Part shown: in pieces, positions 17,481 to 25,921 of the stretch
Layout: the number at the start of each line of letters is the position of its first letter
Position numbering within the stretch: the stretch's first letter is position 1
NCBI RefSeq assembly: GCF_900108915.1
Contig: NZ_FNYH01000006.1
Location: 108,708-172,707, forward strand
Direction: 5' to 3'
Origin: Allopseudospirillum japonicum
GTDB lineage: Bacteria > Pseudomonadota > Gammaproteobacteria > Pseudomonadales > Halomonadaceae
Length of the DNA: 64,000 nt
Made by a program: the position numbers and the translations under genes
Notes under the pieces: model-generated
The model's input: only the letters and a program-made list of their open reading frames with translations
What the model was told of the DNA's origin: nothing
Database searches by the model: none

Positions 17481-17951
17481 TTAATCAGCGGATGTTTCCT
17501 GTGCGCAAGTGGCACAAATACCTTGCAGCTCTATCGTATGCCGCTTCAGTGTAAAATCGATACTCGCAGCAATTTGATATAATTTAGCCTCTACTGCCGC
17601 TGCAGGTAGTTCAGTGACCTGTCCACAGCATTCGCAAATTAATAGTTGATAACCATGTGCATGCTCAGGATCGCAACAAGCCACATAGGCATTCAAAGAT
17701 TCAATACGATGGATCAGCCCTTGTGCTAATAAAAAGTCAAGGGCACGGTAGATTGTTGGTGGGCGAGCAGAAGCATTTTCTTGGGTGAGTTTATCTAAAA
17801 TATCATAAGCTTTGGCGCCACAAGGGGCATCAATGATTAACTCAAGTACCCGTTTGCGTGTTGGTGTCAAACGTGCACCTTGTTGTTTGCATAAAGCTTC
17901 GGCACGTTGCAACCAGGCTAAACGTGTTTGTAAGTTCGTATTACCAACCAT
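17481..17951 (-). CDS. zur: Zinc uptake regulator Zur (Fur family)
   Basis: 156 aa. Fur-family winged helix at residues about 15-95 (LTPTRKRVLELI, then RPPTIYRALDFLLAQGLIHRIES) and a metal/dimer domain with HAHGYQLLICECCGQV and a C-terminal CATC pair, i.e. the two CxxC structural zinc pairs. Among Fur proteins the short His-poor tail and the zinc-transport neighbours point to Zur rather than Fur. It would repress the downstream operon when zinc is plentiful. Stop lies 58 bases before the dihydroorotase start, leaving room for an internal Zur-controlled promoter. Confidence 0.93.
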   Translation of the reverse strand: MVGNTNLQTRLAWLQRAEALCKQQGARLTPTRKRVLELIIDAPCGAKAYDILDKLTQENASARPPTIYRALDFLLAQGLIHRIESLNAYVACCDPEHAHGYQLLICECCGQVTELPAAAVEAKLYQIAASIDFTLKRHTIELQGICATCAQETSAD

Positions 17952-18065
17952 AAAAGATCCATTTCAATACCCCAGCATCAGGGGAATAAAACATAAGATT
18001 TGGCTAAATTAAAAGCATCTGCTACATTGGAGGCCTTCTTAGTCTATAAAGCAATGAGGTACTTT

Positions 18066-18449
18066 ATGAGTCATAAGGTTGCAACTGATTTTGTGGCTGA
18101 GGCCAAGGCCCACATTCGTGAAGTGACGCCCACCGCAGGTGCGGCCTTGCTAGACCAAGGCGCCATCGCTTTAGATGTGCGCGAGCCACAAGAATTTATG
18201 CAAGGTCATTTACCAAAAGCCGTGATGCTACCGCGTGGTGTATTAGAGTTCCGAGTGTTAGACCATCCTCAATTACAAGATAAAGCACAGAAAATTCTAG
18301 TCTATTGCCAAGCTGGTGGACGTGGTGTGTTAGCCACACGCACCTTACAAGATATGGGCTTTACTCAAGTGGTCAATCTTGCAGGTGGTTTTAGTGCTTG
18401 GCAAGAAGCACAACAAAGAATCGAAAAGGACCCCGCTGCTTGGGCATAA
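18066..18449 (+). CDS. Rhodanese-like sulfurtransferase
   Basis: 127 aa from the ATG at 18066, chosen for GAGGT about 9 bases upstream. Single rhodanese domain with DVREPQEFMQGHLPKA and the active-site loop VYCQAGGRG (Cys nucleophile), then a C-terminal AGGFSAWQEA signature. Such proteins carry persulfide sulfur in the cytoplasm; the acceptor is unknown. Divergent from zur and alone in its transcript, with a perfect terminator after it. Confidence 0.88.
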   Translation: MSHKVATDFVAEAKAHIREVTPTAGAALLDQGAIALDVREPQEFMQGHLPKAVMLPRGVLEFRVLDHPQLQDKAQKILVYCQAGGRGVLATRTLQDMGFTQVVNLAGGFSAWQEAQQRIEKDPAAWA

Positions 18450-18460
18450 AAACGCATTGG

Positions 18461-18490
18461 ATAAGACTCACTTTTGTGAGTCTTATTAAT
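18461..18490. terminator. Bidirectional terminator
   Basis: An 11-bp perfect stem, ATAAGACTCAC (18461-18471) with GTGAGTCTTAT (18476-18486), loop TTTT. It lies between convergent genes (rhodanese and the HsbR-like regulator). Confidence 0.85.
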
Positions 18491-18491
18491 T

Positions 18492-20174
18492 TTATGTAGA
18501 AGTTAGCTCATAAACCGCTTGCATACGTCGTCCCTGATCTTGTAAATGCACTCGGGACGCATGGCGTTTTAGTCTGATCAGCGCTTCTTCTTGGATATCA
18601 AGTCGATCCGCACAGCCACCTTCGCAGGCAACTTCAAGAATTAAACGCTTACCCTCATTTAACCAAACTTTCAAATCAACTCGCCCATTTTGCAAATCGG
18701 CTAAACCTTGCTCACGGGCTTCATAATAAAGCGCTAGCCCCTCTTCATCGTGTTTTTGTTGATAGTCCAAGCCAAGTAACCCTTGTTCTAAGGCTAGGTT
18801 ATACAACTCGCGCATAATGAGAAATAAATCATGGCGTACTTGTGGATAAGGCAAGAGGGTATCTAGCATGGTCATCACTTGCGGGACAGGATCAATCGAT
18901 GCCAAAGTGTCCCCCTCACCACGGAAAGTCCACAATAAAGCAGCAGGTTTGGCCAAAGGTGCAATTTCTTGCGCATGGCGTTCTGCTAAAGGCGTGCCGG
19001 ATTTAAGTTCTAATAAAGAAATATCATCGATCAGAGCAACACCTTGACTCCAGTCCGTCAAAGTATCCATCAGAGGGACAAGTAAGGAGGTCTGGCTTTC
19101 CTGTTGCGCACGCTCTGCCAACCAAGTTAATAAGCGTTGGCGACCGAAAATTTGTCCTTTCGCATTTTCACATTCACGGACACCATCACTGGTAAACAGT
19201 AAACGCTCGCCTGGGTTGAGATGAATTTGCTCAAAATGATAGCTTAAGTCGGTTTGACTCATGCCTAAAGGCAGGTTCCGCGATGGAAAGCCACGTACGC
19301 CTTCTGCACCCAGTAGCCAAACTTCTTCCATGCCGGCATTCCAGAATTGTACACTCTGGCCATCAGGCTCAATGATAATCAAAGAAGCCTTCATATAAAT
19401 CTGTGCAGGCAGCAAATCACACATTAACTGATTTAAAGCTTTTAATAGACGTCTTGCTTCATACCCTTGCTCGACTAAACCACGAAAACGTGCCAACACA
19501 GGCAAGGTTCCCAAAGCAGCACTCACACCTTGGCCGGATAAATCACCATGCAAAACAAATAATTGCCCTGATGGATGTCGGTGCGCCAAGATAAGATCAC
19601 TACAAAAACTTTCGGCAGCCTGTAAATGGACTTTCAGCGTTTCCGGATGGGAGTGACTTTCATCACCGGCTAAAATCACATGATTAAATAGCTGTTCAGC
19701 CATATCTAGCTCACGCATACGCTCTTTATGCAGTTTGCGCATGGATTCATGCATGGCTCGGATACGCATCATCACCAGCATTTTTGCCTTGAGACGTCCA
19801 AAACTAATGGGCTTAGTGAGATAATCATCCGCACCTGCCTCAATCGCGCGCATTAAGGCATCGGCTTCGCTGAAAGCAGTGAGCACAATAATGCCGGCAA
19901 ACTCATCACCTGCGAGGGCTTTAATACGACGCGTGGCCTCATAACCATCCATATTTGGCATGGCCAGATCCATAAAGATCATATCCGGCATCGTATGCTG
20001 ACAATACTCCACCGCTTGTAGACCATCGCTGGCTTCATCGACTTGGTAGCCTTCTTTTAACAAGAAAGTGCGTAATACCATACGGTTAGCACTGTCATCA
20101 TCCACAACCAGCACACGCGGCATGGATAAAGACTCGACCTCTTCAAATTCCTGAATGCTCTCCAGATCTGGCAT
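18492..20174 (-). CDS. HsbR-like response regulator: receiver, PP2C phosphatase, HATPase-like tail
   Basis: 560 aa. Receiver domain residues about 18-135 (LVVDDDS, phosphorylated Asp in FMDLAMPNMDG, Lys in YLTKPIS). A SpoIIE/RsbU-type PP2C serine phosphatase follows at about 195-390 (HGDLSGQGVSAALG, FTSDGVRE, DDISLLEL). The last about 130 residues resemble an RsbW-like HATPase (MRELYNLALEQGLLGLD). This is the domain order of HsbR of Pseudomonas, which switches an anti-sigma-factor antagonist (HsbA) between phosphorylated forms. No HsbA-like STAS gene is adjacent here, so the partner is elsewhere or missing. Start ATG has GAGG 7 bases upstream. Confidence 0.88.
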   Translation of the reverse strand: MPDLESIQEFEEVESLSMPRVLVVDDDSANRMVLRTFLLKEGYQVDEASDGLQAVEYCQHTMPDMIFMDLAMPNMDGYEATRRIKALAGDEFAGIIVLTAFSEADALMRAIEAGADDYLTKPISFGRLKAKMLVMMRIRAMHESMRKLHKERMRELDMAEQLFNHVILAGDESHSHPETLKVHLQAAESFCSDLILAHRHPSGQLFVLHGDLSGQGVSAALGTLPVLARFRGLVEQGYEARRLLKALNQLMCDLLPAQIYMKASLIIIEPDGQSVQFWNAGMEEVWLLGAEGVRGFPSRNLPLGMSQTDLSYHFEQIHLNPGERLLFTSDGVRECENAKGQIFGRQRLLTWLAERAQQESQTSLLVPLMDTLTDWSQGVALIDDISLLELKSGTPLAERHAQEIAPLAKPAALLWTFRGEGDTLASIDPVPQVMTMLDTLLPYPQVRHDLFLIMRELYNLALEQGLLGLDYQQKHDEEGLALYYEAREQGLADLQNGRVDLKVWLNEGKRLILEVACEGGCADRLDIQEEALIRLKRHASRVHLQDQGRRMQAVYELTST

Positions 20175-20203
20175 AAGGTAACCTCGTGATTAGCTGGACC
20201 TGC

Positions 20204-22159
20204 TTAGGCGCCTGTACTTAAGGCCTCAAGTTCTAACCAGCGTTCTAGCTTAGTATCCAATTCATTTTGTAAATCTGTTAGTGCTTGTAACTCAGCGTTT
20301 ACTTGATCACTCGGCTGCTGATAAAACTCAGGCTGGTTGATTGTTTGCTGTGCTTGTTCAAGCGCAGTTTCTAAGGCATGAATCTGTTCTGGCAGGGTTT
20401 CTAATTCCCTTTGTTGTTTGTAGCTGAGCTTCACTTTTGGCTTGTTTTTTGATGCTTTACTTGGCGAGCCCCCTGTATCTGTATTTGCTGGCTTCTCAGG
20501 CGTTGCCTTGGTTGCACTGGATGTTTGATCGGCTGCATAGGGATGTGCTTGTGGTTCTGTTAAATGACCACCACTGATTTCGGCCCAATCGCTATAACCG
20601 CCGACATATTCTAAAATGCCGCCGTGTCCATCAAAGACGAGCGTTGAAGTCACCACATTATCGACAAAGGTTCGATCATGGCTCACCAACAAGACACTGC
20701 CTTGGAAGTTAATTAATAACTCCTCAAGTAGCTCTAGGGTATCAATATCTAAATCATTGGTTGGCTCATCCAGCACTAATAGATTTGCTGGTTGCGCAAA
20801 GAGTTTGGCCAATAGCAAACGATTTGATTCACCGCCGGATAAGGCTTTGACAGGAGTATGAACACGCTCTGGTGAAAATAGAAAATCCCCTAAATAACTA
20901 ATGACGTGTTTTTCTTTTCCTTGCACGTTAATACTGGTGCGTCCTTGGGCCAGATTATCAAGAACACTTTTTTCTGGCTCGAGCTGATCACGCAACTGGT
21001 CAAAATAAGCCACTTCGAGTTTGGTTCCCAAGCGGACTTGGCCTTGATTCGGTGTCAGCTCGCCTAAGATAATCTTCAGTAAAGTGGTTTTGCCTACACC
21101 ATTTGGGCCAATCAAGGCGACACGATCACCACGCACTAATGTCAGATCTAAATTCTGAATCACAGGTGCCCCTTGGGCTTGATAAGCATGGGTCACTTGC
21201 GTCAGCTCAGCGACTAGCTTGCCTGATGAAGCGGCTTTTTCAAGCTGTAAACGGGCTTGGCCTTGACGCTCTCGTCTTGCTTGGCGTTGCTCTCGCAATG
21301 CATATAAAGCACGCACACGCCCTTCATTACGGGTACGTCTGGCTTTAATTCCTTGGCGAATCCAAGCCTCTTCTTGGGCAAGCTTCTTATCAAAGACTGC
21401 ATTTTGCCGTGCTTCAACTTCTAGTTGGTGGGCTTTATGGGTAAGAAAATCTTGGTAGCTTCCCTCCCAAAGTGTTAGGTGACCTCGATCTAGCTCAATA
21501 ATCCGTGTGGCCAAAGCTTGCATAAAGGTTCGGTCGTGGGTGATAAATAAAATCGCCCCTTTAAATTCCAGTAGCTGCTTTTCTAACCAAGCAATAGTGG
21601 CAATATCTAGGTGGTTGGTTGGCTCATCTAATAACAAAATATCAGGATCAACCACCAAAGCACGTGCAAGTGCAACACGTCGCCGCCAGCCGCCGGATAA
21701 AGCGGACATAGGCGTATCTGCAGGTAATCCCAGTTTACTAATCAGGGTGTCTACCTTTTGGCCTAAAGCCCAGCCGTCACGTGCTTCTAACTCATGCTGC
21801 AAATGTTCTAGACGCTTGAGGTCAGCTTCTGTGTGAATGGCCATCACTTGATGATGATAATCTTGTAATAACTGGCCAACTTCAGGAATACCTGCCGCAA
21901 TCACATCATACACGCTTTGCTGATCTGCATGCGGCAGGTGTTGTGTCAGCTCACCAATACGTAAGCTAGGATGGCGCCACAATTGACCGCTATCTAATAT
22001 AAGCTCGCCACTCATTACTTTCAGCAAGCTTGATTTGCCAGCGCCATTACGCCCGATCAAACCAATACGCTCTCCTTTTTCAATCACTAAATCCACATTG
22101 TCTAGGAGAGGGTGTAAACCAAAAGCAAGATGTGCTTTTTCTAATCGCACTAAGGTCAT
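20204..22159 (-). CDS. uup: ABC-F ATPase Uup
   Basis: 651 aa, two ABC cassettes without membrane segments: Walker A GRNGAGKSS and GPNGVGKTT; signatures LSGGWRRRVALARAL and LSGGESNRLLLAKL; Walker B LLLDEPTNHLD and LVLDEPTNDLD. A charged inter-domain linker (about 240-305) and a C-terminal coiled coil (about 575-645) after a Lys/Ser-rich stretch are typical of Uup, which acts on ribosomes and in suppressing precise transposon excision. It ends 29 bases before the HsbR-like gene. Confidence 0.9.
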   Translation of the reverse strand: MTLVRLEKAHLAFGLHPLLDNVDLVIEKGERIGLIGRNGAGKSSLLKVMSGELILDSGQLWRHPSLRIGELTQHLPHADQQSVYDVIAAGIPEVGQLLQDYHHQVMAIHTEADLKRLEHLQHELEARDGWALGQKVDTLISKLGLPADTPMSALSGGWRRRVALARALVVDPDILLLDEPTNHLDIATIAWLEKQLLEFKGAILFITHDRTFMQALATRIIELDRGHLTLWEGSYQDFLTHKAHQLEVEARQNAVFDKKLAQEEAWIRQGIKARRTRNEGRVRALYALREQRQARRERQGQARLQLEKAASSGKLVAELTQVTHAYQAQGAPVIQNLDLTLVRGDRVALIGPNGVGKTTLLKIILGELTPNQGQVRLGTKLEVAYFDQLRDQLEPEKSVLDNLAQGRTSINVQGKEKHVISYLGDFLFSPERVHTPVKALSGGESNRLLLAKLFAQPANLLVLDEPTNDLDIDTLELLEELLINFQGSVLLVSHDRTFVDNVVTSTLVFDGHGGILEYVGGYSDWAEISGGHLTEPQAHPYAADQTSSATKATPEKPANTDTGGSPSKASKNKPKVKLSYKQQRELETLPEQIHALETALEQAQQTINQPEFYQQPSDQVNAELQALTDLQNELDTKLERWLELEALSTGA

Positions 22160-22216
22160 ATCATGCCTGTTGTTGGCTAATTACAAGGTCAATAAAATGC
22201 AAAGAATCAATAAAAA

Positions 22217-23146
22217 CTAACCCGCACGCAGGCGGATTTGTTCTTGTACCAGATTGGCTAAGGCTTGCGGTTGGAATTTGGAAAGAAAATCATCACAGCC
22301 GACTTTCTGCACCATCGCTTTATTAAAGTTGCCAGATAGGGAGGTGTGTAAAACCACAAATAAATCTTTAAGACGTGGATCTTCGCGGATTTCACGGGTG
22401 AGACGATAACCGTCCATTTCTGGCATTTCTGCATCAGTGATGACCATCAGTAATTTTTGAGGGACATCAACCCCTTGATCGGCCCATTGCTTCAGTAGGT
22501 GAAGCCCTTGAAGGCCATCGGTCATCGTGTGGACCTTAAGTCCCAAAAATCCTAAAGTTTCACGTACTTGATTTAATGCAGTTTGTGAGTCATCGACCAC
22601 CAAAACTTCCATTTGTCGTGCCGCTTCTTGTAATTTCTCATCCAATAAACTGCTATCTAGCTGAATAGAATAAGGGGAAATTTCTGCTAATACTTTCTCA
22701 ACATCAATAATCTCTACAATCTGTTCCTCTAGACGTGTAATCGCTGTGAGATAATGTGCACGCCCTGTTGTACGTGGTGGCGGCATAATCTGATCCCAAT
22801 TCATATTGACAATACGATCCACACTGCCCACAAGAAAAGCCTGCACCGAGTTATTATATTCGGTCACAATGATATTTGCTTCTTTATGGTCTGCAAGTGG
22901 TGGTAAGCCAATAGCTTGCGCAAGATTAATGACAGTCACTGTCTGCCCACGCAAATGGGTGACACCAACAACATAAGGATGATGATGAGGTAAAGAGGTC
23001 AAGCGAGGTAACCGCATGACTTCTTGAACTTTAAAGACGTTAATAGCAAATACTTGCCGCCCTTTAAGACGGAACATCAGTAGTTCAAGTCGATTCTCAC
23101 CCACCAAACGGGTACGTGAATCCACACTATCGAGAACCCCAGCCAT
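22217..23146 (-). CDS. cheV: Chemotaxis coupling protein CheV (CheW-receiver)
   Basis: 309 aa. CheW-like domain at residues about 20-165 (FAINVFKVQEVMRLP, GVTHLRGQTVTVINLAQAIG), then a receiver at about 180-305 (VLVVDDSQTALNQVRETL, Asp in VITDAEMPEMDG). CheV couples chemoreceptors to CheA and adjusts the array by its phosphorylation. No other chemotaxis genes are adjacent; orphan cheV genes are common in gammaproteobacteria. Confidence 0.94.
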   Translation of the reverse strand: MAGVLDSVDSRTRLVGENRLELLMFRLKGRQVFAINVFKVQEVMRLPRLTSLPHHHPYVVGVTHLRGQTVTVINLAQAIGLPPLADHKEANIIVTEYNNSVQAFLVGSVDRIVNMNWDQIMPPPRTTGRAHYLTAITRLEEQIVEIIDVEKVLAEISPYSIQLDSSLLDEKLQEAARQMEVLVVDDSQTALNQVRETLGFLGLKVHTMTDGLQGLHLLKQWADQGVDVPQKLLMVITDAEMPEMDGYRLTREIREDPRLKDLFVVLHTSLSGNFNKAMVQKVGCDDFLSKFQPQALANLVQEQIRLRAG

Positions 23147-23264
23147 GGGTTAGCCCCCATTGTATTGAATTAATCCAGTCCGAGATAGGCACACTTAGTA
23201 TGCGCTAACTCTGGTTATCTTAGAGAAAAAGCGCGCATTTATCTACGCTAGAGCGAATCCTTTA

Positions 23265-24119
23265 CTAGTTAAAGACCACGGTTTTATTGCCACAACAAAT
23301 AATACGATCTTGTAAATGCCAACGTAGCCCACGTGCTAATACGGCTTTTTCCACATCTTTACCTATGCGCACCAAGTCTTCTGGCGTGTGCCGATGATTC
23401 ACACGATGAATATCTTGTTCAATAATCGGCCCTGCATCTAATTCCTCGGTCACATAGTGACAGGTGGCCCCAATTAATTTAACACCGCGAACAAAGGCTT
23501 GGTGATAAGGCTTAGCCCCCACAAAAGAAGGCAAGAAACTATGATGGATATTGATCACCCGACCCGTATATTTTTGACACAAGTTCGGTGGTAAAATTTG
23601 CATATAACGTGCAAGAACTAAAGTATCTGCTTGTGCTTGATCAACTAAGGCTTCAATTTGCGTAAAGGCTTCTTCTTTATTTTCTTTGTTGACCGGTACA
23701 TGGTGGTAAGGAATCCCATGCCACTCTACAATAGAACGCATATCTTCATGATTAGAGATCACGCAAGGAATATCACAAGCCAGCTCACCACTATGCCAAC
23801 GATATAAAAGATCAACTAGGCAGTGTGATTCCTTGCTACACATAAGCACGACGCGCTTTTTAATTTCAGAATCACTAATATACCAGTCCATTTCAAATTC
23901 ACGTGCAATCGGCGCAAATGCGGTACGGAACTCATCCAAACTAAACGGCAGCGAATCAGCGCGAATCTCATGACGCATAAAAAAACGATTGGCTTGCAAA
24001 TCTGAGTGGTGGTTAGCCTCTGTAATCCAACCACCATACATGGCCAAGAAATTACTAACTTTCGCGACAATTCCTGTGCGATCTGGACAAGAAATAACCA
24101 GGGTGTAGGTAGGTTCCAT
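23265..24119 (-). CDS. purU: Formyltetrahydrofolate deformylase PurU
   Basis: 284 aa. N-terminal ACT domain (about 5-85; LVISCPDRTGIVAKVSNFL) and C-terminal formyltransferase-fold hydrolase domain (about 88-284) with INIHHSFLPSFVGAKPY and the catalytic Asp in EELDAGPIIEQD. It hydrolyses 10-formyl-THF to formate and THF, balancing one-carbon units and giving formate for purine synthesis. Length is normal. Confidence 0.95.
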   Translation of the reverse strand: MEPTYTLVISCPDRTGIVAKVSNFLAMYGGWITEANHHSDLQANRFFMRHEIRADSLPFSLDEFRTAFAPIAREFEMDWYISDSEIKKRVVLMCSKESHCLVDLLYRWHSGELACDIPCVISNHEDMRSIVEWHGIPYHHVPVNKENKEEAFTQIEALVDQAQADTLVLARYMQILPPNLCQKYTGRVINIHHSFLPSFVGAKPYHQAFVRGVKLIGATCHYVTEELDAGPIIEQDIHRVNHRHTPEDLVRIGKDVEKAVLARGLRWHLQDRIICCGNKTVVFN

Positions 24120-24490
24120 AATCGTGAGTTACCTTATTTAGCCTAATGACAGGCACATCAAAATTGAACTAGCAAAAAAGCTCACCATTGGTTTGAGCTT
24201 CTTATATAGGGAGGCTTATTGTATAAGCCCCCTAGACACAATACCATGCAAAACACAATCAAACGTTTATTCGCCGAAATGCTGTATTTTGGTGCATTTT
24301 ACGCTGGATGAAGGCGCATTGTTAACCAATTTTGTGCATAAAGTGCTAACAAACGCCCCATTTTAAGTCATTTAGACAACTGTTTCGCAGAAAATGGCCC
24401 ACTTTTTGCATTAATAATATTTACCAACACATTTTTCCAATAGATTTTGGGTGCACTTCCCCACTTGAAAAAGAGAGCACTTTTATTTTT
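24120..24490. other. Intergenic region between divergent purU and EAL-domain gene
   Basis: No gene seen. AAGCTCA/TGAGCTT (about 24178-24203) forms an inverted repeat with pyrimidine-rich flanks; otherwise it is AT-rich sequence that must hold promoters for both divergent genes. No clear operator was recognised. Confidence 0.5.
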
Positions 24491-25816
24491 ATGAACGCTT
24501 GCAGCTTTTCATACCAAAGGCAACTTACTTTATCTGCACAACGGCTACGTTTGGCGCAAAAGTTAGAAGCTGCACCCAATGAATGCGTTGGGCATTGGCA
24601 ACAAATGCAGTTGCGTAGTCATTTCCAACCGATTATCAGCCCGACGCATAGGCGCACAGTCGGTTATGAGGCTTTGTTACGTGCGAGCCAAAATGAACAA
24701 GCCTTATCACCTTTGGCTGCTTTCGCGCGTTGTGAAACAGACGAAGCCATTGCCTCTATGGATTTGTTATGTTTACTACTGCATGTATTTAATTTTCAGC
24801 GTCTACAAAAGCAAGATGCTTGGCTATTTGTCAATGTACGTAATGAGCAAATTAATACGCAAAATATGCGTGCTGGCTTGATGCGTCGTATGTTGGCACG
24901 TCATGGGCTACAACCCGATAATATCGTGTTAGAAATTTTAGAAGATGCCGTTTCTGATCCCGGACTCTTAGCGGATTTTGTGCATCATTATCGCGAAGAA
25001 GGCTTTTTAGTCGCGATTGATGATTTTGGTGCAGGTCAATCCAATTTTGACCGTATTTGGCGCATTGAACCCAACATTGTCAAACTAGACCGTTCTATGA
25101 TCGCCAATGCAGCGGCTAACCCTAAGCAGCAGCGCCTATTGCCTAAATTAGTGGCTTTACTTAGAGAAACTGGGGCCTTAGTGCTGATTGAAGGGATTGA
25201 AACCCAGCGCGAGGCCTTACTGGCTTTAGATAGCGAAGCGGATTTATTACAAGGTTATTACTTTGCACGTCCGAGTGCCCAAGGGAGTGTCAGTCGAGAG
25301 TTAAGTACACATATTCGTGATTTGCACCATATTTCTTACCAAAGCCAGCTTGCTCAATTAAGGCGCAGATCACATAAAAAAGCCTTATTGCGCCAAAGTA
25401 TCGAAGATGCTTGCCAAAGTTTACAGCTCAGTTTAGATCTTAGCGCTGCAACACAATCTTTGTTAGCGCACCCAGCAGTAAAACGCATTTATCTACTGAA
25501 TCGGCATGGGGTCCAAATTCACGAAACGTTAAGTCCTCATCCATCCTGTCAGCATCGTTTAGAAGCTGCACAAACGACGAGTAAAACGACGCTACACTAC
25601 AAGCCTTTGCGTGCTGCCGAGGGCGCTTTGTGGGCACGTCGCACTTATTTTCGTAATGCACTGGCCCAACCAGGAAAAGTGCATTTTTCACAGCCTTATT
25701 TAGGCCTACCAGATGCGGATCTAGATATCACTATCTCACAAGGCTTTATGCATGAGGCACAAGGTCAGCTGGTGGTCTTGTGTGTCGATATTAACGCGGC
25801 CTTCTTAGATGATTAA
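24491..25816 (+). CDS. EAL-domain c-di-GMP phosphodiesterase with C-terminal Cache-like domain
   Basis: 441 aa. EAL domain at residues about 35-270: YEALLR (EAL motif), FVNVRNEQI, VLEILEDAV, IDDFGAGQSNFDRI (the DDFG metal motif), IVKLDRSMI, VLIEGIETQ, QGYYFARP. All catalytic positions appear present, so it probably hydrolyses c-di-GMP. The C-terminal about 140 residues, including IYLLNRHGVQIHET and GALWARRTYFRNAL, look like a Cache/PAS-type sensor, but no membrane segment is visible, so sensing would be cytoplasmic. Precedes a kinase/GGDEF operon by about 100 bases and may act against its cyclase. Confidence 0.88.
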   Translation: MNACSFSYQRQLTLSAQRLRLAQKLEAAPNECVGHWQQMQLRSHFQPIISPTHRRTVGYEALLRASQNEQALSPLAAFARCETDEAIASMDLLCLLLHVFNFQRLQKQDAWLFVNVRNEQINTQNMRAGLMRRMLARHGLQPDNIVLEILEDAVSDPGLLADFVHHYREEGFLVAIDDFGAGQSNFDRIWRIEPNIVKLDRSMIANAAANPKQQRLLPKLVALLRETGALVLIEGIETQREALLALDSEADLLQGYYFARPSAQGSVSRELSTHIRDLHHISYQSQLAQLRRRSHKKALLRQSIEDACQSLQLSLDLSAATQSLLAHPAVKRIYLLNRHGVQIHETLSPHPSCQHRLEAAQTTSKTTLHYKPLRAAEGALWARRTYFRNALAQPGKVHFSQPYLGLPDADLDITISQGFMHEAQGQLVVLCVDINAAFLDD

Positions 25817-25921
25817 CTGACAGATACAAAATATGCATAAAGTACAGATTTTGCTAAATACAGTTGCAAAAATCTAAAAATATCTTGCATTATAGAAAGG
25901 TCTTGTTTTGCAACTTCAGTG

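Noticed and set aside
17971..17988. CCCC-N7-GGGG inverted repeat between zur and the rhodanese gene, considered as an operator
   Set aside because: Does not fit the Zur consensus or another known site; left unassigned.
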